A stretch of DNA of 64,000 nt from NCBI GenBank assembly GCA_963751165.1, contig CAVVTP010000008.1:1-64000 (forward strand), given 5' to 3'. Positions 10,603-19,776 of this stretch are shown in pieces. Each line of letters starts with the position of its first letter. The stretch's first letter is position 1. A model generated the notes under the pieces. It searched no databases and was not told the origin of the DNA. It saw only the letters and a program-made list of their open reading frames with translations. This DNA is from Roseiarcus sp963751165. GTDB taxonomy: Bacteria; Pseudomonadota; Alphaproteobacteria; Rhizobiales; Beijerinckiaceae. A program made the position numbers and the translations under genes.

Positions 10603-10821
10603 CTACTGCTGGCGCATCGTCCGCACATGCTCGGCTCCCGCCCTCGCCCGGTCCTTGCTGGAAGTGTGCCGCTTCCGCATCTCGCTTCGGAACGAACTCG
10701 TCGGCTTGTGCGCCGAAGAATAATGCGTCGCCGACGGGGGTGACGAAACGCTCTGGGCGAGAGCGGCGGGCGGCGTCAGCGCGATCGCGGCGCCGAAGCT
10801 GATGAATGCGAGCGTCCTCAC
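10603..10821 (-). CDS. Putative small secreted protein
   Basis: A GTG at 10821 preceded by a G-run (AAGGGGGGA) opens a 72-residue frame beginning with a clear signal peptide (TLAFISFGAAIALTPPAALAQ). The mature part is Ser/Thr/basic-rich (SEMRKRHTSSKDRARAG) with no recognised domain. The frame stays open upstream, so the start is uncertain. It is supported only by the signal peptide and ribosome site. Confidence 0.45.
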   Translation of the reverse strand: MRTLAFISFGAAIALTPPAALAQSVSSPPSATHYSSAHKPTSSFRSEMRKRHTSSKDRARAGAEHVRTMRQQ

Positions 10822-11037
10822 AGAAGAATCCCCCCTTGGTGCATTGTTCCGGTCCAACCATACTGGAATTGACTTAGGCGGCCAAGGTCGCTTTCCTTTG
10901 CCATTGCGCCGCGCATGCGGCGCCGCCTCGCCCAAGCCTCGGTTCCACACTTGTCGCCTCTTCGGCCCGACGCCGGGAGTGACACGCCGCTGTGGTATGC
11001 TAGGCTGAGACCGCACCGTAGGGAGGAGATATCCGTC

Positions 11038-11262
11038 ATGTCGAAGACCGCACTTGCGATCGGGTTGGCCGGGCTGCTGCTCGCAACGGTTTCTACCAGC
11101 GCATCGGCGATGCCCATTATGCCGATGTCGAAAAGCGTGATCACCGGACTCAATAGCAACATCGACCAGGCAGGCTGGCAGCGCTGCTGGCGTGACCGCT
11201 GGGGGCGCCGGCGTTGCACTTGGTGTTGGCGCGACCGCTGGGGTCGCGTTCGCTGCCGGTGA
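11038..11262 (+). CDS. Small secreted peptide with duplicated CWRDRWG motif
   Basis: ATG at 11038 follows GGAGGAG. The 74-residue product has a signal peptide (ALAIGLAGLLLATVSTSASA) and ends in a near-perfect internal duplication, CWRDRWGRRRC then CWRDRWGRVRC. The mature peptide is very basic and rich in Trp, with five Cys. Similar short Trp/Arg/His peptides are frequent in Rhizobiales and uncharacterised; membrane or metal interaction is possible but not shown. Confidence 0.6.
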   Translation: MSKTALAIGLAGLLLATVSTSASAMPIMPMSKSVITGLNSNIDQAGWQRCWRDRWGRRRCTWCWRDRWGRVRCR

Positions 11263-11576
11263 GAGTTTCTTGAGGGCGGCGATCTAAGAACCGGTCGTTC
11301 TGACGTCGCCTGCTGAAATCGAGAGTTGGCCTCAGGCGCGCACTTCCCGCGCCCTCGGGCTCGTTCGGCCATTGTTGACGAGAGGTGAACTCTTGGATTC
11401 TCAGCCGCTATGAGGCGGAGGTCCTGCGACGGGAGGCTTGTCCCGCTGCGAGGGCCCGCACGACGAACGACGGCTGTGCGCATATTGCGATCGTCCCTGT
11501 CGCGCGAGGATGGTTCAATTGACTGGAAGCATCATCGGCGACAGCCGGCTCGCCGGCCCCCAGCGAAATCGTGCGC
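11263..11576. other. Intergenic, nothing recognised
   Basis: This 314-base stretch lies between the small peptide gene and the 3' end of the DUF2252 gene. A short rightward frame with CxxC-like residues (CAYCDRPC) opens here but runs into the convergent gene and lacks a convincing start site, so it is not called. Confidence 0.4.
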
Positions 11577-12987
11577 TCAAGCCTCAGACGCGACCGGAAT
11601 TCGACCCCCCCGGATCGCCTTGACGAAGGCGCGGTGATCGCGGAGATTCTGGTCGGCGTATTCGACCGCGAATTCGCAGACTGCGTCGTCGAATGTCGAA
11701 TTGGATCCCAGGTAGCCTGCAATGCGCGCCGCGTCCCCCGATCGCGCGTGCGCCCGCGCCAGCGCCCAGGCGCAAAGCTTGCCGTACTCCCGCAGCATCG
11801 TTGCGTCCCAGTCTTCCAAAACGGCCGAGATTTTCGCGTCGCGAAGCTGCCGGAAGTAGTAGTCGCGGCCGTTTTCTCCGCGCGTCCAGCCGAGGAAAAT
11901 GTCGCTGGCCGACTGCATGAGGCGCTGGCCGACTACGACCCGTTCTCCGTGGTTCTTGTGCAGGACTTGCCGGCGTAAGGCTCGAGCACCGATTTCCGCG
12001 CCTCCTTGACCTGCAGGAAGATCGGATCGTTATCGGCCGCCATGAACAACCCGAGAGCGCAGAACGTGCCGACGCTGCCGACGCCGACGACCTTGATGGC
12101 GAAGTCGAACAGGTGGAAGCGGTCGAAAAGCGTCCGGACGTGCTCGGGCAGCGACTTCCGGTAGCGTTCGAGCGCGTCGGAATATCCCGTCCTGGCGCCC
12201 GGGGCCTGCTCTTCGGTGGGGTGGAAGATGAGCGGCGGCTCATCCTTGATCCTCGGCGCCGAACCCATATGCGCGACCAGTTGGGGAACAGGCTTTCCGG
12301 CAGACTTTTCCGTCGCGCCTGTTCGACCCTTTGCCGGACGCGCTCCACCTCCCGTCCGCTCGGTAGGACCTTGAGAACGCGATCGAGATCGATGCGGTCA
12401 TACCAGACGTCCAGCGCGCGCATCGAGGAATAGTCGACCATCCGTTCACGGTACGAGCAGACGGAATCCGTCGCCGCCTTCGCCGCCTCGCTGTCGGGCA
12501 GCTCGAGATGCCGGGCCGCGATGACGATGCTGGCCGCCAGCCGCTTGACGTCCCACTCCCACGGCGCCGGTAGGGTCTCGTCGAAATCGTTGATGTCGAA
12601 GAAGATGTTGCGCTCCGGCGTGGCGAAGCCGCCGAAATTCATCAGATGCGCGTCGCCGCAAGCCTGCACGCGAAGCCCGGTCGTCGGAGTCGACGCCAGA
12701 TCGGCCGCCATGACCGCGGCAGAGCCGCGATAGAAGGCGAACGGCGATTGCGCCATGCGCCCGAAGCGGATCGGGACCAGCTCCGGAATTCGCCCTTCGT
12801 TGGACTCGTGCAGAATCTCGATTGGGTCGCGCCGGTCCTTGGCCGGCTTCCAGCCGCCTTGCGCCGCGCGCGGCGTCGCGTCGCGGAGCGCCTTTCCTGC
12901 GGCGCGACGTTCGTCCGCGGACAAATACCCGTCCAGCGTTCCGGCGACCTCCTGCTTGGTCTCGCGCTTTGTGACGCCTTTATCCAC
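11577..12987 (-). pseudogene. DUF2252 family protein, two frameshifts
   Basis: The N-terminal part contains the family hallmarks: PIRFGRMAQSPFAFYRG, CGDAHLMNFGGFATPE and FDINDFDETLPAPWEWDVKRL, a kinase-like (APH-type) fold signature. The middle (KVVGVGSVGTFCALGLF, EARKSVLEPY) and the end (HKNHGERVVVGQRLM, SASDIFLGWTRG) lie in two further frames, with breaks near 12275-12290 and 11950-11960. The rejoined length, about 470 residues, is normal. Substrate and function are unknown. It is the gene just downstream of fabI on the same strand, 20 bases away, so it may be cotranscribed with the pta/fabI cluster. Confidence 0.8.
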
Positions 12988-13006
12988 AGCCCCCTCCTTC
13001 AGAACG

Positions 13007-13789
13007 TTACGCGATCAGATTGACGCCTCCATCCACATAGATCGTGCCGCCAGTGACCCGCTTCGCCAGCGGAGTCGCCAGATAAGCGCAGGCGAAGCCG
13101 ACATCCATGATGTCGACCAGCTCGCCGATCGGCGCCTTTTGCGCGGCCTCGCTCAGCAGAAGCTCGAAATCCTTCAGGCCGGAGCCCGCTCGGGTCTTCA
13201 GCGGTCCGGGCGAAATGGCATGAACCCGGATCCCCTGCGACCCCAACTCGTAGGCGAGATAGCGGCAGACAGATTCCAGAGCCGCCTTCACCGGACCCAT
13301 GACGTTGTAGTTCGGCACCACGCGGTTCGCGCCCAGGTAGCTCATCGCGAACATCGTCCCGCCGTCGGTCATCATGGGGGCCGCGAGCTTCGCCATGCGG
13401 ACGAAAGAGTGGCACGAGATGTCCATCGCCTTCGCGAAGCCTTCGGCCGAGCAGTTCAGGATGCCGCCCTGAAGGTCGGCCTTGGGCGCGAAGGCGATCG
13501 AATGGACCAGGATGTCGAGCCGGCCCCATTGGGAGCGGATCTGATCGAACATCGCCTCCAGCTGTCCCGGGACGGAAACGTCAACCGCGCCTGTAATCGA
13601 CGCTTCGAGCCCCTGCGCGAGCGGCTCGACATGGGCCCGGTCCCTCTCGTTCCGCCAGGAAACGGCAAGCTCCGCCCCTACGGTCCGAAAGGCCTTGGCG
13701 CATCCATAGGCGATGGACTCGTCGTTTGCGACACCAACCACAAGCGCCTTCTGTCCTGCTAGAACTGGGCGAAAAGTCGTCTCGTTCAT
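13007..13789 (-). CDS. fabI: Enoyl-[acyl-carrier-protein] reductase FabI
   Basis: This NADH-dependent enzyme performs the last reduction of the type II fatty acid cycle. The 260-residue product has the altered SDR nucleotide motif GVANDESIAYG near residue 19 and the FabI catalytic set Tyr151, Tyr161, Met164 and Lys168, with the spacing of E. coli Tyr146/Tyr156/Met159/Lys163. The C-terminal VTGGTIYVDGGVNLIA is typical. A GAGGG site precedes the ATG. It follows the phosphate acetyltransferase gene, a neighbourhood known in Rhizobiales and distinct from housekeeping fatty acid genes, so this may be a second, condition-specific FabI. Confidence 0.92.
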   Translation of the reverse strand: MNETTFRPVLAGQKALVVGVANDESIAYGCAKAFRTVGAELAVSWRNERDRAHVEPLAQGLEASITGAVDVSVPGQLEAMFDQIRSQWGRLDILVHSIAFAPKADLQGGILNCSAEGFAKAMDISCHSFVRMAKLAAPMMTDGGTMFAMSYLGANRVVPNYNVMGPVKAALESVCRYLAYELGSQGIRVHAISPGPLKTRAGSGLKDFELLLSEAAQKAPIGELVDIMDVGFACAYLATPLAKRVTGGTIYVDGGVNLIA

Positions 13790-14756
13790 GAACTGCGTCC
13801 CTCATGGTCGAAGCCGCCGCAGCCTTCCGCTTCGCAGCGGCGACCATGACCGCCACCGCGCAGGACGCAAGCCGGCTCAGCAGCGAGTCGGCCCTGCTGG
13901 TCAGGATGATTGGCACGCGGGCGCCGAGAACAATCCCCGCCGCGTCGGCGCCAGCCAGAAACGACAGGCTCTTGGCCAGCATGTTGCCGGCCTCGAGGTC
14001 CGGAACGACAAGAACGTTGGCCCGTCCCGCCACCGGCGAGGCGATCTTCTTGACCGCCGCCGCCTCCGGGCTGATGGCGTTGTCGAGCGCGAACGGGCCG
14101 TCGACCAGGGCGCCCGTGATCTGGCCCCTGTCAGCCATCTTGGAGAGGGCCGCCGCCTCGATCGTCGATGGCGCCTTGGTCGTCACGGTCTCCATCGCAG
14201 CCAGGATCGCGACGCGCACCTCGGGCGCGCCCATCGCATGCGCGAGATCGATCGCGTTCTGGATGATATCGACCTTCGCGTCGAGGTCGGGCGCGATGTT
14301 GACCGCGGCGTCAGTGACGATCAGCGGTTCGGCATGGTTCGGGACATCCATGATGAAGCAATGACTGATCCGCCGCGCGGTGCGAATGCCGGACTGCCGC
14401 GAAACCACCGCGCTCATCAACTCGTCTGTATGGAGGCTGCCCTTCATCAGGGCTTCGGCCTTGCCGGCTCTGATGAGTTCGACCGCCTTAGCGGCCGAGG
14501 CATGGCTGTGCTCGGCGTCGATGAGCTCAAATTGTCCAATGTCGAGACCGCTCTCTTGGGCGGCGCGGCGAATACGCTCGGCCGGACCGACAAGAATTGG
14601 ATCGATCAGCCGGAGCTTCGCCGCCTCGACCGCCCCGCGCAAGGAGACATCGTCGCACGGGTGCGCGACGGCCACCTTGATCGTCTGCTCCTTCTGAGCA
14701 GCCGCAATCAGGCGGCGGTACTTTTCCCGTCCGCCCGTTTCCGGATTGTCTGCCAT
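13581..14756 (-). CDS. Phosphate acetyl/butyryltransferase (PTA_PTB family)
   Basis: ATG at 14756 follows AGGAGG. About 318 residues form one PTA_PTB domain (KVAVAHPCDDVSLRGAVEAAK, ALMKGSLHTDELM, NIAPDLDAKVDIIQNAI, GALVDGPFALDNAISPEAA, DLEAGNMLAKSLSFLAGAD). Such enzymes interconvert acyl-CoA and acyl phosphate. The MaoC-type domain found at the N-terminus of longer homologues is absent. No in-frame stop occurs where the family ends: the frame runs over the fabI start to 13581, whereas a TGA at 13802-13804, one frame away, would end it 12 bases before fabI. A one-base indel near 13805-13850 is the likely cause. No acetate kinase gene lies beside it. Confidence 0.85.
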   Translation of the reverse strand: MADNPETGGREKYRRLIAAAQKEQTIKVAVAHPCDDVSLRGAVEAAKLRLIDPILVGPAERIRRAAQESGLDIGQFELIDAEHSHASAAKAVELIRAGKAEALMKGSLHTDELMSAVVSRQSGIRTARRISHCFIMDVPNHAEPLIVTDAAVNIAPDLDAKVDIIQNAIDLAHAMGAPEVRVAILAAMETVTTKAPSTIEAAALSKMADRGQITGALVDGPFALDNAISPEAAAVKKIASPVAGRANVLVVPDLEAGNMLAKSLSFLAGADAAGIVLGARVPIILTSRADSLLSRLASCAVAVMVAAAKRKAAAASTMRDAVHERDDFSPSSSRTEGACGWCRKRRVHRLWMRQGLSDRRGGACRFLAEREGPGPCRAARAGARSVDYRRG

Positions 14757-14820
14757 CCTTGCTTTCCTCCTGATCGCGCTATCGGAGACGATCGAGACGT
14801 CACTGGAAAGTCCTTTTGGC

Positions 14821-16995
14821 TCAGCGCTTTCCTCGCGTCCTGGTCTTTGGCGGAGGCAGGCCGAAAAGGGCCTCGACCCGCGCAAGCCGCTTCTCACCCT
14901 CGGGCGTGAGCGCCCCCGCGGCGCTGACGAGCTGGCGGAACATGTCGAGCGCCACCGCTTTCTCCTGCTCCACGGTCTCGAGCAGTATGGGCAGCGCCGA
15001 AATCGCCCGCTCTTCATCGAGAAGGACAAGCTGAAGCTGCTCGTTCAGCATCTCGCGGAACTGCGGGATGCTCAATCGTTCGTTCGACTTGCGCGCCTCG
15101 CGGATGATTTTCAGCATCCGGTATCCGCGTTCGTCGAGGGCTCCGTCAGGCTTGCGCACATAGATCAGCGCCCGCAGCACCGCCTGCTCGACCCCGCCTT
15201 CCTCGAACTTGCGCTCGAGGCCCGACCGCATTTCGGCTGCGGCGACTTCGCGCGCAAGGTCGCGCTCGATCCGGCGCTCAGCGCCATCGCCGGCGAGCCG
15301 AGGCCGACCATCGCCTGCAAGAGCGGCGAGCCGTAGGTGGTCAGAAAGAACGCCTCGGTCATGCTGTCGCGAACGTCGCCCCAACTTTCGAGCGCCGACG
15401 TGATCCAGGACGACGCCTGCTTCTCCATGGCGAGCAGCGGATTATCGGCGCTGACCGGCCGCCGCCCGGCGCGCACCTTTTCGGCAAGCGGCTTGACCGC
15501 GGTCATGAACGGGTTTCGATCGGCGAAGAGGTCGAAGCGCAGCCGGTTCGGGTGAAGGGCGCGTAGCCTCTCGGCCATCGGCTCGCTCACCGCGGCCCGA
15601 ATCCAGGGCTGGGCGAAGGTGCGGTAGAGGCCGAGATTGATCTCGGACAGGCGCGCGACCGCGGCGAAGCGCTTGTCGTCCTCCGCATTGTTGACGCCGA
15701 AAGCGCGGATGTCGTCGAGGCTTCGCCGCTCGAGGCGGAAGAGGTACTTGCCGTCGATGAGGTCGCGGTTCGCCGTGTCCTCGCCGACGTCGGTGATGAC
15801 CGCCTCGTAGAGACCCGGCGGCGTCGCCTCGATCATCTCCATGCAAGAGACGAACTCGCGGTGCTCCTTCGACGCAACCTTGCCAGAAACGAAGATGCCG
15901 AGATGCCCGATCGTATGGTGCAGCGAGTAGACGATGGTCTGCCCGTTGGCGACGATCTCGCCCACATCGTTATAGAGGTCAAGGATCCAGTCCAAGGCCT
16001 GCTGCGGCGGCGTGATGTTGTCGCCCCATGAGCAGAAGCAGACAATCGGCGACTTGATGTTGCGCAGGTCGACGCGCACCCCCTCGGAGGTGCGGATTTC
16101 CCCGGCCGCGAGCTTGTTGCCGACGAACAGGTTGTCGGCGATCCACTGCATCTCGCCCGCGTTGAGCAGGACCGGGCTGCCCCACCAGGTCTCGAATTCG
16201 AGAAACCGCTCCGTTTCGGTGTCGACCTTGGAATAGACGTTGTAGGGCTTGCTCCAGTAGGTGTTGGCCGGATTCAGCGACTCGAAATTGGCGACAAGAT
16301 TGGCGCCGTCGAATATTCCCGCGCCCAAATCGCCCGCGAGCGCGGTGAGCCATGTGCCGCCGAGCGTCCCGCCGAGATAACGCATCGGGTTCTTGCCCCG
16401 CACACCCGCCCAATAGGAGAGCGGCGTTCCGGCCAGCATGATGACCCCGAAGAGCTCCGGCCGCACTGCCGCCGTCATCATGATCTGCCAGCCTGCCTGG
16501 CAGTTGGCGATCACGATCGGCTTGCCTTCCGCCTCCGGATGCCGCGCGGCGACCTCGGCGACGAACGCCGCCTCCGCGCGGCACACGTCCTCGATCGTCT
16601 GCCCTGGAACCGGCGTCGGCAGGAAGCCGATGAAGTAGACGGGATGGCCGGCGCGAAGCGCCATGCCGATCTCGCTTTCTGGTTTCATGCCGCCGATCCC
16701 CGGCCCGTGCCCGGCGCGCGGGTCCACGACGATAATCGGCGGCTTGGTGGGATCGACCGACGCGTCAGCGGGTGGAACGATCCTAACCAGGACGTAATTG
16801 ACGGGGCGATCGAGCTTGCGGCCGTCGAGCAGGACCTCGGCGGGGAAGGTCAGAACGTGCGGCGCCTCCTTGGCCGCCTGCGAGACCTGGATATTGCCGC
16901 GCTGGTTCAGAAGTCTCGAGGAACAGCACGCCGCGTTGCCACGCGTCGGCCCAGTATTCGCCCGCCGCTCCAAACACGGACAGATCTTGCGCCAT
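14821..16995 (-). pseudogene. DUF3141 (PHA-synthase-like alpha/beta hydrolase), two frameshifts
   Basis: The true N-terminus is MAQDLSVFGAAGEYWADAW (ATG 16995); the frame then changes near 16910-16925 to the main body and again near 15270 to the tail ending GLPPPKTRTRGKR. Rejoined length is about 725 residues. The core is an alpha/beta hydrolase related to PHA synthases: nucleophile elbow IANCQAGW with a Cys in place of Ser (near 16500), acid in CSWGDNITPPQQA, and His in HHTIGHLGIF. Substrate is unknown. It is the first gene of the cluster with pta and fabI and is preceded by a FixK/FNR-type box, so expression under low oxygen is plausible. Confidence 0.85.
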
Positions 16996-17064
16996 GACCT
17001 CACTCCCGATCAGGCTTACATTGAGCCCATTCTATCGACTATGGCCAGATCGCACCTAGGGCCT

Positions 17065-17078
17065 TTGATCTCGGTCAA
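17065..17078. promoter_or_regulatory. FixK/FNR-type box
   Basis: TTGATCTCGGTCAA fits the TTGAY-N4-RTCAA consensus of FixK/FNR-family regulators. It lies in the 142-base divergent region, 70 bases from the DUF3141 start and 60 bases from the DUF502 start, so it could serve either side. Confidence 0.55.
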
Positions 17079-17137
17079 GTTTTTGGCCGCGGAAGCAGGA
17101 TTGTCGCTGACTGAAAAAGAGCGGCCGGAGAACGTTC

Positions 17138-17740
17138 ATGAAGACAATTTCGCGTTTCGTCGGAACCACCCTTCTCGGCGGCGTTCTCTTCCTGACGCCG
17201 ATCGTCGTGCTGGCGGTCGTTCTCAACAAGGCGTACGACTTTGCGCGGCGGGGCCTGCAGCCGGTGGCCAAACTTATTCCCGATCGCCTCGCTTCGGCTC
17301 CAGTCGCACATGCGACCCTCGCGATCCTCGTTGTCGCCCTTGCCTGTTTCCTGGCAGGGATTCTGGCGCAGACGCTGTGGGCGAAGCGATTTGTGGACGA
17401 ACTCGAAGGATCCATTCTCTCGAAGATCCCCGGCTATGAGTACCTGAAGCAGGCGGGAACGAGCGTGCTCGGCGTCAGCGAATCGGCGGAGCATCCGGTC
17501 GTGCTCGCTTGGCTCGGCGGCGCCTGGCGGATCGGGGTGCAAACCGAAGCCGGCGGCGACCTGGTCGCGGTGTTCCTTCCCAATTCGCCGAACCCGATGT
17601 CGGGATCGGTGTTCCTACTTCCCGCGGACCGGATTCGCCCGGCCAACGTCCCGCTCGCCTCGGCGATCGCCTGCCTCAGGCGATGTGGAACGGGATCTGC
17701 GTCTCTGCTCGCCGGGCTGCCGACCGGACCGCCGAGCTAA
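17138..17740 (+). CDS. DUF502 family inner-membrane protein
   Basis: The 200-residue product has two strongly hydrophobic segments (LLGGVLFLTPIVVLAVVL and ATLAILVVALACFLAGIL) followed by a cytoplasmic or periplasmic domain with the family motifs IPGYEYLKQA and FLPNSPNPMSGSVFLLP. DUF502 proteins are widespread membrane proteins with no agreed function. The start is preceded by GGAG about ten bases upstream. It is divergent from the DUF3141/pta/fabI cluster and shares the FixK-type box region with it. Confidence 0.85.
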   Translation: MKTISRFVGTTLLGGVLFLTPIVVLAVVLNKAYDFARRGLQPVAKLIPDRLASAPVAHATLAILVVALACFLAGILAQTLWAKRFVDELEGSILSKIPGYEYLKQAGTSVLGVSESAEHPVVLAWLGGAWRIGVQTEAGGDLVAVFLPNSPNPMSGSVFLLPADRIRPANVPLASAIACLRRCGTGSASLLAGLPTGPPS

Positions 17741-18097
17741 ACTGCGAAGAGCCGTAGCTTTTTCCGCCCGAGGATGAACGGAGAGCTTGGTCGGCTGCTG
17801 GCGATTCCGTTCTTCTGGCGCTGTAAACCATCAAGTCAGGCGCCGCGCCGAGGCCGACCGACAATCTCTTGACAAGAATTCGGAAGCGCTGGCGAAACAT
17901 TCCGGAAATTTTCTGAAAGCTTTTCCCGGAAAAAGGGACGAGTTCACCGGCGCCAGGGCGCCGTAACCGCAGGATCGGCGCAGCTTTGGCGGCGTCCAGC
18001 TGCCGGACTCGAAGGCAGCGCGAGGCCGCAGTTCGTGCTAGAGAGCCTTCGCCCGGCATGGCCGCAGCCGAGGCAAATCGAAGTGGACCGACCGGTC
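17741..18097. other. Intergenic, nothing recognised
   Basis: These 357 bases separate the DUF502 gene from the acetyltransferase. No RNA gene or clear terminator was identified. A GTG at 18035 with GAGG upstream would extend the next gene by 21 residues. Confidence 0.4.
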
Positions 18098-18658
18098 ATG
18101 TTCGACCCAACCAGATTTCACGTGACCGAAACGCTCAGCGACGGCCGCCAGGTCGAAATTCGCGCGCAACGGCCGGAGGACCGCGAGGCCCTGCACGCCG
18201 CCGTCCAGCGGGCGAGCCCGGACACCCTCTATCACCGCTTCTTCGCAATGAAGCGCGCTTTCTCGGAGCAGGAAACCCACTTCTTCCTCGACATCGATTT
18301 CGTCAACCATGTCGCCCTGGTGGCGGTGGCGAATGAAGGCGGCGAACCCGTCATTGTCGGCGGGTGCCGCTATGTCGTGCTCGAGCCCGGGCGCGCGGAA
18401 GTGGCGTTTTCGGTCGTCGACGACTACCAGAAGAAGGGTCTCGGAACGGCGCTCATGCGCCACATCGCGGCGATCGGCCGAAAAGCGGGTCTCGAGGAGC
18501 TCGTCGCCGAGGTCCTCTCGGACAACCTGGCGATGATGAAGGTGTTCGAGCGCAGCGGGCTCGCCCTCACGACGAAGCACGAAGGAACGGTGATCCACGT
18601 GTCTATGCGCTACCCAGGACGCGCAGAGCTCGACCGCCCGCTCACTTCCCGCACTTGA
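18098..18658 (+). CDS. GNAT family N-acetyltransferase
   Basis: The 186-residue protein is a single GNAT domain. It has the acetyl-CoA binding motif QKKGLGTALMRHI, preceded by AEVAFSVVDD, and followed by LVAEVLSDNLAMMKVFERSGL. ATG at 18098 gives MFDPTRFHVTETLSDGR, which resembles the usual N-terminus of this subgroup; GTG at 18035 is an alternative with a better ribosome site. The acceptor substrate is unknown. Its 3' end overlaps the convergent gene at 18642 by 17 bases. Confidence 0.85.
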   Translation: MFDPTRFHVTETLSDGRQVEIRAQRPEDREALHAAVQRASPDTLYHRFFAMKRAFSEQETHFFLDIDFVNHVALVAVANEGGEPVIVGGCRYVVLEPGRAEVAFSVVDDYQKKGLGTALMRHIAAIGRKAGLEELVAEVLSDNLAMMKVFERSGLALTTKHEGTVIHVSMRYPGRAELDRPLTSRT

Positions 18659-19055
18659 TAAAGGTCGTGTCGAGGGTGGGGTCGCCGGTCGGGCTATAGA
18701 CGATCTCGCCGTCCGGCGTGACCCTGATCTGCACGTTCTGGGTCGTGTAGCTGATGGTGTCGTTGCAGTCGGCGGTGATCTTGACGATGTCCTTCTCATG
18801 CGAAACGCGCTGAACCCGGCAGGTGCTGGCCGGCAGGCGGATCATCTGCGGCCCGATGATCGCGGCCTGGGCGAACTTGTCGACCGGCTGCCGATACGTC
18901 ATCCCGCCGCCGCTCCTGACGAAGACTTTCGCACAGTCGGCCTGGGAGGTCGTCCAGGCGCCGACCAGGCGCGCGTCGATGGAATCGGCAAGGCACGCCG
19001 GCGCGCCAACGGCGAGGCCCAGAAATCCGATCGCCCCGATAATCAACTTCAACAT
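18642..19055 (-). CDS. Secreted four-cysteine protein, homologue of the HlyD-fusion C-terminus
   Basis: The 137-residue product has a signal peptide (LIIGAIGFLGLAVGAPACLA) and a mature domain LVGAWTTSQADC ... YRQPVDKFAQAAII ... TADCNDTISYTTQNVQI ... SPTGDPTLDTTFIKCGK. Nearly every block is shared with the C-terminal domain of the HlyD fusion at 8158-10096, including four mature cysteines (ADC, STC, ADC, IKC), which probably form two disulfides in the periplasm. I do not recognise a named family. A GGGGGAG site precedes the ATG. It is convergent with the acetyltransferase and has no obvious operon partner. Confidence 0.75.
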   Translation of the reverse strand: MLKLIIGAIGFLGLAVGAPACLADSIDARLVGAWTTSQADCAKVFVRSGGGMTYRQPVDKFAQAAIIGPQMIRLPASTCRVQRVSHEKDIVKITADCNDTISYTTQNVQIRVTPDGEIVYSPTGDPTLDTTFIKCGK

Positions 19056-19182
19056 CGGCTCCCCCAGGTAGCTCCGCGGGACCCTATTTCAAAAACCAAA
19101 TCTCCGCCAACCCGTCCGGGCGCCGAGGCGTCACTTGCTGCATAGCTTTACAGGGGTGCCGGCCAGGCGCGCTTTCGTGCTT

Positions 19183-19776
19183 TCAGCCGCGAGCAGACAG
19201 CGCAATCGAACCCGACGGTCCTTCGCGCAATTGCCGCACGAAGGCCTGTGCAACCTCGGAGGCCGGGATTCCGGGCGCCGGATCGCGACCCATGGCCTGA
19301 AGGGTCTCCGCCACCCAACCGGGCGAGACGGCGTTGACGCGAACGTTCAAGGGCTCGACGGCTGTGGCGCGCACGAAGGCCTCGACCGCCGCGTTGACCG
19401 TCGTCACCATCGCTCCACCCGGCATCGGATGCTGCGCGAGCACCCCGGTGGTCAGGGTGATCGCGCCGCCAGAGCGGACTTTCGGCGCCCGCCAACGCAC
19501 GACGTTGACCTGACCCATGAGCTTGTTGGCTAAGCAGAAGGCCCAATCCTCGTCGGTCGTCTGGTCCCACGGCTTGAATCGCGCGGCGCCGCCTGTGCAC
19601 ACGATGCCGTCCAGAACCTCGAGGCGGTCGAACAGAGCGATTAGCGATTTGGGATCGGAGATGTCGACCCGCTCGCTCGAACTGCGCGAGGCCTGAATGC
19701 ACTGTCCTTCGCCGAGCGCCCTGACGACATGCGAACCGAGAAGCCCTTTCGCGCCGACAACGAGAATCCTGCTCAT
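19183..19776 (-). CDS. Short-chain dehydrogenase-like protein lacking YxxxK
   Basis: ATG at 19776 follows AGGAGC and gives a 197-residue Rossmann protein (ILVVGAKGLLGSHVVRALG). The middle motif is DGIVCTGGAARF and the C-terminal part reads NVRVNAVSPGWVAETL, as in classical SDRs. The segment that should carry the catalytic Tyr-x-x-x-Lys reads GGAMVTTVNAAVEAF, with neither residue. It therefore belongs to the short SDR subgroup whose activity is uncertain; NAD(P) binding without classical catalysis is possible. Confidence 0.75.
   Translation of the reverse strand: MSRILVVGAKGLLGSHVVRALGEGQCIQASRSSSERVDISDPKSLIALFDRLEVLDGIVCTGGAARFKPWDQTTDEDWAFCLANKLMGQVNVVRWRAPKVRSGGAITLTTGVLAQHPMPGGAMVTTVNAAVEAFVRATAVEPLNVRVNAVSPGWVAETLQAMGRDPAPGIPASEVAQAFVRQLREGPSGSIALSARG

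Noticed and set aside
11438..11623. Possible small zinc-finger peptide with CAYCDRPC
   Set aside because: No signal or ribosome site stands out, it overlaps the convergent DUF2252 gene, and the Cys spacing is not a known finger.
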